Positions 15,189-23,268 of a stretch of 25,864 nucleotides of DNA are shown in pieces (the stretch's first letter is position 1; each line of letters begins with the position of its first letter). The stretch covers positions 1-25,864 of the forward strand of contig DDZZ01000050.1 in the NCBI GenBank assembly GCA_002346535.1. The letters are read 5' to 3'. A program made the translations under genes and the position numbers. The notes beneath the pieces were generated by a model, which saw nothing but the letters and a program-made list of their open reading frames with translations, made no database searches and was not told where the DNA came from. This stretch comes from Opitutales bacterium UBA2995. GTDB lineage: Bacteria > Verrucomicrobiota > Verrucomicrobiia > Opitutales > UBA2995.

Positions 15189-15746
15189 ATGCTCCAACTG
15201 ATGCGTATCCGGATTTTCATTACTCTTTCAACCATCCTTCTTTCCTCGTCCTTGGCCAAGGCCGTCCATCTGCGGTAAGCTCGTAGAAGCCAAACGTCCT
15301 TTGGGTCACCTGGGAGAACATCAGCCGCGACCTGGGTTGCTACGGGAATAAATTTTACATTACTCCCAACGTAGGCCAACTTGCAAAGGATGGCGCCCTC
15401 TACAAGCAAGCTTGGACGACAAAGGACCCGAGGTTCTCAGCGAACAAATCTGACATCTCTCAAGCAATGATCCAGCCATTCGTTATTGGGCGCTTCATGG
15501 AATTTTAGCACAAAGTGAGCACGGCCGTTCCGCGATACCAACCCTAAGAAAATTAGCTTTGGATTCGGGTTCCATCAACCGCATCGAGGCGACTCACGTC
15601 CTTTGTGCACTCGTACACTGCATAATTTAGACCGGAGCGCCAAACTCGTTTTCTCACAGATCAAAGCATTTACCGAAAAAGAACCGAACACCTAACTTCT
15701 AGGCTGGCAATTCACCACCCGCATGCTTCAAATGATAATGGCTTGA
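15189..15746 (+). pseudogene. Sulfatase pseudogene with internal deletion
   Basis: ATG 15189 starts a clear signal peptide (RIRIFITLSTILLSSSLA) that runs into TAA at 15276. In another frame, from 15287, the sulfatase N-terminus follows: KPNVLWVTWENISRDLGCYG, then TPNVGQLAKDGALYKQAWTT. At about 15415 this is joined in yet another frame to the tail of a HEAT-containing sulfatase: DPAIRYWALHGILAQSEHG, then IPTLRKLALDSGSINRIEA and, after another shift near 15628, DRSAKLVFSQIKAFTEKEP and LLGWQFTTRMLQM. The whole catalytic middle, including the formylglycine signature, is gone. At least three stops and three frame changes show long inactivation. It is not a copy of the intact sulfatase at 9740-11245, which has no such tail. 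Confidence 0.8.
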
Positions 15747-15931
15747 AATCTGTACAAACCGCTAACCGTGCCGCTCCGTTGCCTCACGCGTAGGCGCAAG
15801 CTGAGAACTGGACATCCATGGAAAAAATATCGCAACTAAAGCAGCTCCTACAGTTCCATTTATTATTCTCCTATTGCAATTGCTTCTTGATGGAGGACGT
15901 ATCATGATCAAACTGAATTCAATTTTACTCC

Positions 15932-17116
15932 ATGAACATACGCTCTTCAATATTGTGCCTTTCGGTATTTCTACTTTCATTAATTCCTCATCTAAAAAGC
16001 GCTGAAGTACCGGAAGGAATCTGGGTGAGGCCGGGTTATGAATTGTCCGTCGTTCTGGATCAGATTAATAAACCACGCTTCCTGGCTTTTGTATCCAATG
16101 GAATCTTGTTTGTCAGCTCCATTGCCGAAGGGACGATTTATGAATGCGCCGACATAGATGGCGATGGATATTACGAAAGTGCTGTTCCATTCATAACTGG
16201 TAAAGATCCAAAAACGAGACTGCAAGGGGTGCAATATTACAAAGGTTGGCTTTACTTTGCACAGCTGAATTCCATTTCGCGTGCCAGAGATGTGGATCAC
16301 GACGGTATCGCTGACGAAGAGGAATTGATCATTGGTCCGGATAAATTGCCCACCGGTAAAGCCACGGGTCACCGATGGAGGGCTTTGCTGATTCACAAGG
16401 ATCGCATTTACACTCATGTGGGAGACCAGACAAACGCGACAGACGAACCGATCGATGCTTCCGAGCGAAAAAAGATTTGGTCCTTTGCTATGGATGGCTC
16501 TGACAAAAGAGAATTTGCATCGGGTATCCGGAATTCCGAGAAACTCGCGATTCGGCCGGGCACAGATGAAATCTGGGGCGTGGACCACGATGTCGACATG
16601 ATGGGCTGGAAAATGGAAGGAGAGAACCATGCCGTCGAAGGCCAGCCGATTACCGATCACAACCCACCAGCCGAATTAAATCACTATGAGGAAGGAAAAT
16701 TTTACGGGCACCCTTGGATCGTCGGCATGAATATGCCTAACCTTATGTTTATAGATCATCCAAAGCTCATGGATTACGCGAGAATGGCCACGGTTCCCGA
16801 CTGGATTATGGCAGCCCACAGCTCCGCAAATTCGCTAACTTTCTACACAGGCAAAACGATTCCAAATGGTTATGGAGATGCCTTTGTAGCACAAAAGGGC
16901 GGTTGGAATGCCACGAAAAAGACGGGCTACTGCCTTTCACGAATTCTATTCGAAAATGGAAATCCTTACGGTGAACAAAAGATGGTAGATTTCCTTGCAA
17001 GCGAAAGCGAAATCCTGGGCCGCCCCGTCGATTGCGTTGAAACCGTGGATGGATCGATTCTCTTCAGCGACGATACAGGGAATATGGTTTATCGGCTGAA
17101 ATACGTTGGTAAATGA
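15932..17116 (+). CDS. Exported sorbosone-dehydrogenase-like beta-propeller protein
   Basis: The protein has 394 residues from ATG 15932. A signal peptide covers residues 1 to about 23 (FLLSLIPHLKSA). The mature part starts IWVRPGYELSVVLDQINKPR, then carries Asp-rich calcium-type turns (DIDGDGYYE, DVDHDGIADEEE) and the family blocks GHRWRALLIHKDRIYTHVGD, SGIRNSEKLAIRPGTDEIWG and FVAQKGGWN near the end. This matches the soluble quinoprotein glucose / sorbosone dehydrogenase superfamily, whose active members use PQQ and calcium to oxidise sugars in the periplasm. Whether it binds PQQ cannot be decided by eye. It is convergent with a membrane-bound PQQ-like protein, with only a palindromic repeat pair between. 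Confidence 0.85.
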   Translation: MNIRSSILCLSVFLLSLIPHLKSAEVPEGIWVRPGYELSVVLDQINKPRFLAFVSNGILFVSSIAEGTIYECADIDGDGYYESAVPFITGKDPKTRLQGVQYYKGWLYFAQLNSISRARDVDHDGIADEEELIIGPDKLPTGKATGHRWRALLIHKDRIYTHVGDQTNATDEPIDASERKKIWSFAMDGSDKREFASGIRNSEKLAIRPGTDEIWGVDHDVDMMGWKMEGENHAVEGQPITDHNPPAELNHYEEGKFYGHPWIVGMNMPNLMFIDHPKLMDYARMATVPDWIMAAHSSANSLTFYTGKTIPNGYGDAFVAQKGGWNATKKTGYCLSRILFENGNPYGEQKMVDFLASESEILGRPVDCVETVDGSILFSDDTGNMVYRLKYVGK

Positions 17117-17188
17117 GGTAGGGCTGTGTTGCCAAGGCAGCCACAAATTGCCTTTTGTGCGACGGACGCCTCGCGAGGCGTCCCTACC
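17117..17188. repeat. REPIN-like inverted pair of GTAG-type REP hairpins (copies B and C)
   Basis: Two short hairpin units face each other. Copy B (17117-17142, plus) starts GGTAGGGCTG and ends GGCAGCC, with stem GGCTG/CAGCC. Copy C (17188-17164, minus) starts GGTAGGG and contains the perfect 20-base palindrome GGACGCCTCGCGAGGCGTCC. The spacer has a further stem, CACAAA (17142-17147) with TTTGTG (17154-17159). The 72-base element fills the whole gap between two convergent stops, so it may also terminate both transcripts. Confidence 0.6.
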
Positions 17189-17190
17189 GG

Positions 17191-18726
17191 CTAACCTTCC
17201 AGAATCGGCAATCGGTATAAGGCGGCTTCCTCGTGGGTCCGAAGAAGTAAGAACTCACCAATCAATGCAGGTGGATTCCAGCTCTTACCAGTAAATGCGT
17301 GGAATCTTCCCAATATCCTTGGTTCCTTAGGAATCGGTTCAGTAAGCAGGACCTCACCACGTTCGGTGGTAAGAAGCATGAGGTCACCTACCAAAATATT
17401 TTGCCCATGACCGTAGCGGCCTTGCTTCCAAGTTCGCCTACCCTTAGCCACGTCGATGCAGGTGAATACGCCATCGTCCAATCCATAGGCGTATCCATCC
17501 TTGAATATGTAATTGTTAAACTTTGCCTTCAAGTGCAGTGTCCGCCACATCCGTTCAACCGATTGCTTCCCTTCGACCTCCTCCGAAAATTCCAAAAGCT
17601 CAGCACCTTTTCCGTACCCGCTGGATACAAGTAATTGATTTTCGGATACGGGAACAGGAATAGACACGTGCGGCATTCCATCTGTGTCCCACTCATATTC
17701 CCACAGGACGGATCCATCCTCGATAGAATGACCAAATAGAGCACCCCAGTTAAAAATAACTACCTGCTTTGATCCAGCTACCTCGTAATAAACAGGTGAG
17801 CTCCAATGGGCTTTATCACTTCCCCCACTCCATACAAAATCCCCGGAAAACTTATCGTAGGCTACAAGCGAATGGCCATTTCGCGCGCCCACACTGATAA
17901 TCACCAGATCATCCACAATCAAAGGGGAGCCGGCAAAACCCCAATCCGGCAAATTAGCACCGTGCTTCTCCTGGATATTCCAACTCCAAGTTTTATTGCC
18001 TGTTTGCAAATCAAGGAGCACAAAATCGCCTAAAGCTCCTAGCACATAAACCCGATCCTCTTCAATCGTAGGTGTAGCTCTGGGTCCGATACCTCCTAAA
18101 GGATTGTCATAACGAGCCGGATAGCGGTGCTCCCAAAGTTTTTGACCTGTCAACAATTTATAACAGACCACAACCTCATCGGGACCGTCCTGTTCCTGCG
18201 TTACCGCACGATTGCCAGAGGTTGCAAAAGCCGACCAAGCTTCCCCGATGGGTTGTCTCCAAATGAGCTCAGGCGGGTTGCCTTCCCAATCAGGATCGAG
18301 AGTAACGCCGTTAACCTTGGCATCCCGATTAGGACCCAAAAACTGTGGATAACTTTGAGCAATCGAAAATCCCCCATCAACCGTTTCACCGACAATCTTT
18401 TTGCCGGCCCCGGCCCACCGGAATTTTACTATGGGCACCAGGTCTCCATAAACACCATCCACACGAAAGAGGCCTGCCAGGATCAGCCCGCATAATGCGG
18501 CAATTCCAAGTCCCTGAAAACGTCTCTTCCATGACAACCTGGAAAGAGCCAGTAACCAGATGAGACTAAGCACACAGGCGACAGTACCGGTAACCGAAGA
18601 TTTCATGACCAGAAGTTGCCGATTGGCGTCATTGGTCAGGCTGATAAAAATCCATGAGGCAATCGCCAGAGCCCAAATCACAATGAGGGGCCACCATCGC
18701 GGAGAGGTAGAATTTTTGGAACTCAT
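17191..18726 (-). CDS. Membrane-anchored PQQ-like beta-propeller protein
   Basis: From ATG 18726 the protein has 511 residues. Three membrane helices lie near the N-terminus (residues about 13-30, 46-61 and 71-88). A large domain with PQQ-enzyme-type repeats follows, for example YKLLTGQKLWEHRYP, LLDLQTGNKTWSWNIQ, YDKFSGDFVWSGGSDKAHW and IEDGSVLWEYEWDTDG. Such blocks form one propeller blade each. It fits exported scaffold or quinoprotein-like proteins common in Planctomycetes and Verrucomicrobia; catalytic PQQ and calcium ligands of true alcohol dehydrogenases are not evident, so an enzymatic role is uncertain. The propeller should face the periplasm. It is divergent from the His/Cys protein at 18833. 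Confidence 0.88.
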   Translation of the reverse strand: MSSKNSTSPRWWPLIVIWALAIASWIFISLTNDANRQLLVMKSSVTGTVACVLSLIWLLALSRLSWKRRFQGLGIAALCGLILAGLFRVDGVYGDLVPIVKFRWAGAGKKIVGETVDGGFSIAQSYPQFLGPNRDAKVNGVTLDPDWEGNPPELIWRQPIGEAWSAFATSGNRAVTQEQDGPDEVVVCYKLLTGQKLWEHRYPARYDNPLGGIGPRATPTIEEDRVYVLGALGDFVLLDLQTGNKTWSWNIQEKHGANLPDWGFAGSPLIVDDLVIISVGARNGHSLVAYDKFSGDFVWSGGSDKAHWSSPVYYEVAGSKQVVIFNWGALFGHSIEDGSVLWEYEWDTDGMPHVSIPVPVSENQLLVSSGYGKGAELLEFSEEVEGKQSVERMWRTLHLKAKFNNYIFKDGYAYGLDDGVFTCIDVAKGRRTWKQGRYGHGQNILVGDLMLLTTERGEVLLTEPIPKEPRILGRFHAFTGKSWNPPALIGEFLLLRTHEEAALYRLPILEG

Positions 18727-18832
18727 AAGTTGGTTAATGTGGATGGTTTAAACTGATTTTTCCAAATCACCAAATCCAGGATTAAAGATAGTATTTGACA
18801 CCATGAGCAATTAAATTACCTAAGCAGCTGAA

Positions 18833-19192
18833 ATGACGTGCATGTGGATAGATCGATTGAGGTGTCTTCTAAAAAAGAACCGAAGTGGAATTGCCACCAT
18901 CCTTACAATCGAACTGTTATTGGCCCAACTGGCGATCGCCAGCCCCCAATTGCATGACTGGCTACACGGTGAATCCGTCTGCAGCCACCATGAAGAATCA
19001 GAGGCATCGGAAGAAAAAGACCACGTCTGTTTTATTCAGTTACTGAATGAAGGTGTGGACAAAGAAGTACGCTCGGATAACGAGCGACCCGAAACCGTTG
19101 TCGCTTCCTTTCCGAAATCCATTCATAGGTTTTCGAGTGTTTCAGCGCTTGCGAGGCAATGTGCCCGAGGCCCTCCCATACTTTTCAGGTAG
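18833..19192 (+). CDS. Small membrane/exported His- and Cys-containing protein upstream of the metal-type TonB receptor
   Basis: The frame has 119 residues from ATG 18833; ATG 18842 is an alternative start. After a basic N-terminus comes a hydrophobic segment (about residues 19-38, GIATILTIELLLAQLAIA). Then follows LHDWLHGESVCSHHEESEA, with later Cys and His, an arrangement that could bind a metal ion. The C-terminal half is unremarkable. No family is claimed. It precedes the His/Asp/Glu-rich TonB receptor by 115 bases on the same strand, and the shared His-rich character suggests a joint role in metal handling. A real gene is likely, function inferred only. Confidence 0.55.
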   Translation: MTCMWIDRLRCLLKKNRSGIATILTIELLLAQLAIASPQLHDWLHGESVCSHHEESEASEEKDHVCFIQLLNEGVDKEVRSDNERPETVVASFPKSIHRFSSVSALARQCARGPPILFR

Positions 19193-19279
19193 TTCGTTCA
19201 AATATGGCTAAAAAAGGGCGACCGCTGCTTTTGCATGCGTACGTTTCTGATCTGAGCCTCAATATTCAAACCTGAAAAG

Positions 19280-19299
19280 ATGCAGGTCCGTTCCTGCAT
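19280..19299 (+). promoter_or_regulatory. Hairpin directly upstream of the TonB receptor start
   Basis: ATGCAGG (19280-19286) and CCTGCAT (19293-19299) form a seven-base stem with a six-base loop, ending eight bases before ATG 19308. It covers the position where a ribosome binding site would lie, so it could control translation or be a dyad operator. Evidence is structural only. Confidence 0.35.
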
Positions 19300-19307
19300 A
19301 GAAACCC

Positions 19308-21533
19308 ATGAAATCCTATCTAAAGTATTTATATATTTATTGTTTCACAGCTGGAACCTTGAATCCCGCACTTGCCCAACACGACGGGCACGACGAAGAA
19401 GAAATCATTGATCTTCTTCAAGTTAACATCACAGCGAGCCCATTCGCCCTGCTGCAAGCTGATGTAGTGGTGCCCACCAATTCGGTTTATGCGGCCGAGC
19501 TTCGCAAAAGTCGCCAATCTTCACTCGGTGCCACGCTGGATGGTCATCCAGGAATCCACAGTTCAAGTTATGCACCTGGCGCAGGACGACCCGTTATCCG
19601 CGGTTTTGATGGGGATCGAGTAAGTATCCTGCAAAACGGTACCGACACATTCGACGTCTCTTTTACCAGTCCCGATCATGGCGTCGCAATAGAACCCATG
19701 ATGATCAGCAAGATCGAGGTGATTCGTGGGCCTGCCACCTTACTCTACGGCAATGCAGCCATGGGCGGTGTAGTAAATGTCATAGACAAATCCCTCCTTC
19801 GGGAACGAATCGAAGGAGTCGTCGGAGAAGCTGAATTCAAACACGGCTCCGTTTCTGAAGAGAACGCTGGCGGTATTTCCGTTCAAGGCGGACAGGACGG
19901 CTTTGCCTGGAGCCTGAATTACCACAAACGCGATTCGGAGGATTACGAAATTCCCGGATTTTCCGAATCTAAATTCCAATCGGCCTCAGAAGAAGAACGC
20001 CATGAGGAAGAAGAACATGAAGACGAAGAAGAACACGAGGAGGAGGAACATGGGCATGACGAAGAAAAAGCCTTTGGAACCCTGGAAAACAGTTTTAATG
20101 GATCGGAGACTTTCGCCCTAAGTGCAGGGTGGTTTTCTGAATCTGCTTCCTATAGCTTGGCCTTTAGCCAGTTCGACTCCTTTTACGGAGTTCCTGGCCA
20201 TGCACACGGCCATGGTCATGAAGAAGGACATGAGGAGGAGCACGAAGGAGAGGAAGAAAGCGAACACGAGGAGGAGCACGAAGGAGAGGAAGAAAGCGAA
20301 CACGAGGAGGAAGAGGAAAGTGTAGCCATCGACCTCAAAAACCAGCGCAACGCATTGCGTATTGAATGGGTCGACATAGGCGGATTTTTTGAAACAGTCG
20401 AGCTCGATGCCAGTTACGCTGACTACGAGCACACCGAACTCGAAGGAGAGGCTGGCGCAAGGGAGGTAGGCACCGTATTTGAAAGGGACGGATTTGATAT
20501 TCGCTTTTCAGGAATACACCAGCCGATCGGTGACTGGTCAGGTGCAATTGGCGTAGACATCAAAGATGAATCCTTCAAGGCCACCGGCGAAGAGGCGTTC
20601 ATACCCAGTAATGATAAAAGCAATTATGCCCTTTTCGCGGTCGAACGACTCGAAACTCTCTGGGGAGCCGCAGAAATAGGTGGCAGAGTTGAAAATCAAA
20701 CCTTGGATCCGGACGATCCAGGAATCCGGAAGAACGACGAAACTACCTTCAACTTGTCGGCAGGTATTCTGCGACACCTGAAAACCGATGAAACGTTTTC
20801 CGCAAATGTTTCCTATAATCAACGCGCTCCAAACGCTACTGAACTTTTTGCATTTGGGCCACACGTCGGAACCAGTTCCTTTGAGATCGGAAATCCTGAT
20901 TTGGGAAAAGAAAAGTCTTTGAATGTTGACGTATCCTGGAGGAAATCGGTTGGCTACCTGACGGGCGAGTTTACTGTATTCTACTCAGATTTTCACGATT
21001 ATGTTTTTCTCGAGCACATGGATCACGAGACGTTCGAGACGCTTTATCAGGACGCCGATGACGAAGGACTGGAAATACTGATGGCCGAAGCGGCCGATGC
21101 AGAGTTCTATGGCCTCGAATTGGATCTTCGTATCCACATTATAGATACTCCAATCCAGCGCCTCCATTTGGATGTTACCGCAGATCAGACCCGGGCCACT
21201 AATAAAAGTGAAAACACAAACCTTCCGAGAATTCCAACAAGACGCATCGGTGGTCGCCTGGAATATGAAGATGGTCCGTGGAATCTAGGACTGGGTGCTC
21301 GCCATCATGCCAAGGCCAGTAACTTGGCCCCTGAGGAATCTCCCACGGACAGCTACATGCTTGTATTTGCTGATGTCACTTACCACCTCGATATCGGTGA
21401 AAACGCGGTCGAACTTTTCGCCATCGGCCGGAATCTTTCGGACGAAGAAGCCAGACCTCACAACTCCTTCGTCAAAGACCTAGTTCCACTGCCCGGAAGA
21501 AGTGTTGAATTGGGAGTCCGCGTTTTCTTTTAG
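19308..21533 (+). CDS. TonB-dependent outer-membrane receptor with His/Asp/Glu-rich loops, probable zinc or other metal uptake
   Basis: This 741-residue receptor has a signal peptide (1 to about 23, ending PALA) and the metal-like start HDGHDEEE. Its plug domain has SLGATLDGHPGIHSSSYAP, RPVIRGFDGDRVSILQNG, IEVIRGPATLLYGNAAMGG and VVNVID. A 22-strand barrel follows, ending in the usual aromatic C-terminus (ELGVRVFF). Two long insertions made almost only of His, Asp and Glu (about residues 226-253 and 298-337) resemble the metal-binding loops of ZnuD-type zinc receptors. The second contains an exact tandem duplication. TonB, ExbB and ExbD and an inner-membrane importer must be elsewhere. Receptor assignment is firm; the metal is inferred from the loops and from the upstream His/Cys protein. 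Confidence 0.93.
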   Translation: MKSYLKYLYIYCFTAGTLNPALAQHDGHDEEEIIDLLQVNITASPFALLQADVVVPTNSVYAAELRKSRQSSLGATLDGHPGIHSSSYAPGAGRPVIRGFDGDRVSILQNGTDTFDVSFTSPDHGVAIEPMMISKIEVIRGPATLLYGNAAMGGVVNVIDKSLLRERIEGVVGEAEFKHGSVSEENAGGISVQGGQDGFAWSLNYHKRDSEDYEIPGFSESKFQSASEEERHEEEEHEDEEEHEEEEHGHDEEKAFGTLENSFNGSETFALSAGWFSESASYSLAFSQFDSFYGVPGHAHGHGHEEGHEEEHEGEEESEHEEEHEGEEESEHEEEEESVAIDLKNQRNALRIEWVDIGGFFETVELDASYADYEHTELEGEAGAREVGTVFERDGFDIRFSGIHQPIGDWSGAIGVDIKDESFKATGEEAFIPSNDKSNYALFAVERLETLWGAAEIGGRVENQTLDPDDPGIRKNDETTFNLSAGILRHLKTDETFSANVSYNQRAPNATELFAFGPHVGTSSFEIGNPDLGKEKSLNVDVSWRKSVGYLTGEFTVFYSDFHDYVFLEHMDHETFETLYQDADDEGLEILMAEAADAEFYGLELDLRIHIIDTPIQRLHLDVTADQTRATNKSENTNLPRIPTRRIGGRLEYEDGPWNLGLGARHHAKASNLAPEESPTDSYMLVFADVTYHLDIGENAVELFAIGRNLSDEEARPHNSFVKDLVPLPGRSVELGVRVFF
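20232..20303 (+). repeat. Two identical 36-base tandem copies inside the TonB receptor gene
   Basis: Positions 20232-20267 and 20268-20303 are identical and in frame. Each encodes EEEHEGEEESEH, and a partial third copy (GAG GAG GAA GAG) follows. The identity at DNA level points to recent slippage or unequal exchange that lengthened the acidic, His-bearing loop by twelve residues. Confidence 0.95.
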
Positions 21534-21555
21534 GAATTGAACCCTCTCATAATAT

Positions 21556-21582
21556 GGCGCCGGCGTCTCGCCGCGCCTTACC
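21556..21582 (-). repeat. REP-like hairpin, copy D, between convergent genes
   Basis: On the minus strand it starts GGTAAGG and then forms a GC-rich hairpin: GGCG and CGGCG pair with CGCCG and CGCC around a three-base AGA loop, with one bulged G. It lies between the stops of the TonB receptor (21533) and the alcohol dehydrogenase gene (21600). Its start differs by one base from the GGTAGGG of copies A to C. It could also serve as a terminator. Confidence 0.5.
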
Positions 21583-21599
21583 ATTTGAACACATGAACC

Positions 21600-22616
21600 T
21601 TAGGGAAATTCCAAAAGCACCTTGAGAGCGCCATCGAGTCGATCGACATAGTGCTCAAAGGCTGTTTGTGCATCATCAAATTTGAAGGTGTGGGTGAGTA
21701 AGGGCTTTACATTGATTTTGCCTGCCGCAATCAGATCAGCGGCTTCCAGGAATTCCTTTGGCCGAATGGCTCCGACGGTGTTATGCACAGATACGTTTTT
21801 TCCATACAAAATTCCAGCAGGGTAATTATCAAATCTGTCTACGTCTGTAACTCCAAACTGCAGAAGATCTCCATCCATGGCAATTAGTTCAGTGGCCAGG
21901 TCAATAGCCATTTCGCAGTGACCTGCCGCCTCGATTACAATCTCGGCCATCTTGCCGTCAGTCAGAGTTTTAACCGCCTCCACTGGATCCTCATTGGAAC
22001 TGTCAATCTGAGCTGTCGAACCCATTTCTTTGCTCACTTCGACGCGATAACCCAGCTTGTCGATTGCAAAAATGGAAGAAGCTCCAAGATAATCCAAGTA
22101 GGCCGACCATAACAAACCAATCGGACCCATACCGACAATGGCGACTGATTTCCCGCTTACATCCGGCAATTTTCGCATACCGAAAAGCACCGTGCCCAAA
22201 GGTTGGCTCATCAGTATCTCCGGTTTAGAAACGACCTCATTTGGCATGGCATAAACCCTTTCCTCGGATAAGGTGAGGTACTCGAAAAATCCGTGTTGGG
22301 CGATGGGAATCCCCAATACAAAATCTCCCACCTTGAATCTTTCGGATCTGCTCTCAGAAACAGTCCCGATGCATTCATGCAAGGATAGCCCGGTGCTCAA
22401 GGGGTAAATTTCGTCCCGGTCGTAGTCGACACACCAAGAGTTAGCCTGAATGCCTTGAGCTTTCAATGCTTCATAATCAGTATTGAACATAGGAGAATCC
22501 GAACCGCACAAACAGGCGACTTCCAATTTGATTTGTACTTGATTCACTTCTATTTCCGGAATCGGTACGTCGATTATTTCAACCTTTCGTGGCCCTGTAA
22601 ATCTGCCGGCTTTCAT
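21600..22616 (-). CDS. Medium-chain zinc-type alcohol/sugar dehydrogenase
   Basis: From ATG 22616, preceded by AAGGA, the protein has 338 residues; the GTG at 22646 would add ten residues with no domain support. The N-terminal GroES-like domain has C37 (CLCGSD) and H80-E81 (LSLHECIG) as catalytic-zinc ligands. The Rossmann domain shows VAIVGMGPIGLLWSA (158-172), then AIDK after the second strand. Two features are odd: the four-cysteine structural zinc loop is missing, and Q138 stands where many relatives have Glu (SQPLG). It should oxidise a polyol, sugar or alcohol with NAD(P) in the cytoplasm. It lies downstream of the truncated lactonase-like gene on the same strand. Class sure, substrate unknown. 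Confidence 0.9.
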   Translation of the reverse strand: MKAGRFTGPRKVEIIDVPIPEIEVNQVQIKLEVACLCGSDSPMFNTDYEALKAQGIQANSWCVDYDRDEIYPLSTGLSLHECIGTVSESRSERFKVGDFVLGIPIAQHGFFEYLTLSEERVYAMPNEVVSKPEILMSQPLGTVLFGMRKLPDVSGKSVAIVGMGPIGLLWSAYLDYLGASSIFAIDKLGYRVEVSKEMGSTAQIDSSNEDPVEAVKTLTDGKMAEIVIEAAGHCEMAIDLATELIAMDGDLLQFGVTDVDRFDNYPAGILYGKNVSVHNTVGAIRPKEFLEAADLIAAGKINVKPLLTHTFKFDDAQTAFEHYVDRLDGALKVLLEFP

Positions 22617-22787
22617 GGTCCTTAAAAGACCGGAACTATATGACACAAGTCAATTGCCTTTCTTGATTTCAATGGCACAAACTGGTTTTTTGCTGCAGAC
22701 CGGTGAGGAAATCTGGAAATAGACGCTTCCGGCAGCAGGATTCGCAACACCTTGACTTATATAGTGGATGACAAGCAATACATTACA

Positions 22788-23018
22788 CTAAGCCTGCGGT
22801 GGCGGAAGGGATCCGCCGTTTGCCGATCTGTTTGTGGCGTTTTCATCCAAGGTCATTCCATCGCAGCCGGACTCCGCAAACACAAATCCATCGGCTACGA
22901 CTTCCACCTTCGCACCAGATGCAATGAGCTCCCTCAATGCAGGGTCATAATCAGCCGAACACCCCACCAACAAAAGGGCACCAGCACAATATAGTAAAAG
23001 TTCGTTCAAGAACTTCAT
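22788..23018 (-). pseudogene. Truncated gluconolactonase-like (SMP-30 family) lipoprotein
   Basis: The 76-residue frame from ATG 23018 begins with a lipoprotein signal (LLLYCAGALLLVGC, cysteine about residue 20). It then has DPALRELIASGAKVEVVADG followed by FVFAESGCDGMTL, which resembles the first strand of exported SMP-30/gluconolactonase proteins (VADGFVFAEGP followed by WDG). Soon after, the sequence loses resemblance and stops. A full family member has roughly 300 residues, so the propeller is missing and this is probably a remnant; a genuine short lipoprotein is the alternative. It lies upstream of the dehydrogenase gene on the same strand, which fits a former sugar-lactone pathway. Confidence 0.5.
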
Positions 23019-23268
23019 GCACCAAAAGTTTTCGGACAGGCAATAGAAAGGTCAATGGTGTATCAATTGAACCGGTTTCTGCTGAGACAAATTGTCGGTG
23101 ACTTATCGGTAGCTACGAGGCTGTCTACTTTTACACCCGTAAAATATTTTAACGTCACACCCTTCAATCGGTCTCGAAGATCCACATAGGGTAAAAAATA
23201 AGTTTGATAAACAATTTCGTTTAATTTCAAATAGTAACACTCATATATTTCTTATTATCTCAATTTGT

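Noticed and set aside
15762..15980. A 72-codon minus-strand frame overlapping the start of the propeller gene
   Set aside because: No homology is recognised and it begins antisense inside a well-supported signal peptide; more likely chance.
15992..16660. A 222-codon minus-strand frame
   Set aside because: It is antisense to the sorbosone-dehydrogenase-like gene, with no recognisable domain and no ribosome binding site.
20118..20432. A Phe/Leu/Val-rich minus-strand frame resembling a membrane protein
   Set aside because: It is the reverse complement of the GAG/GAA-rich acidic loop, which always yields Leu/Phe-rich antisense; it is an artefact of composition.
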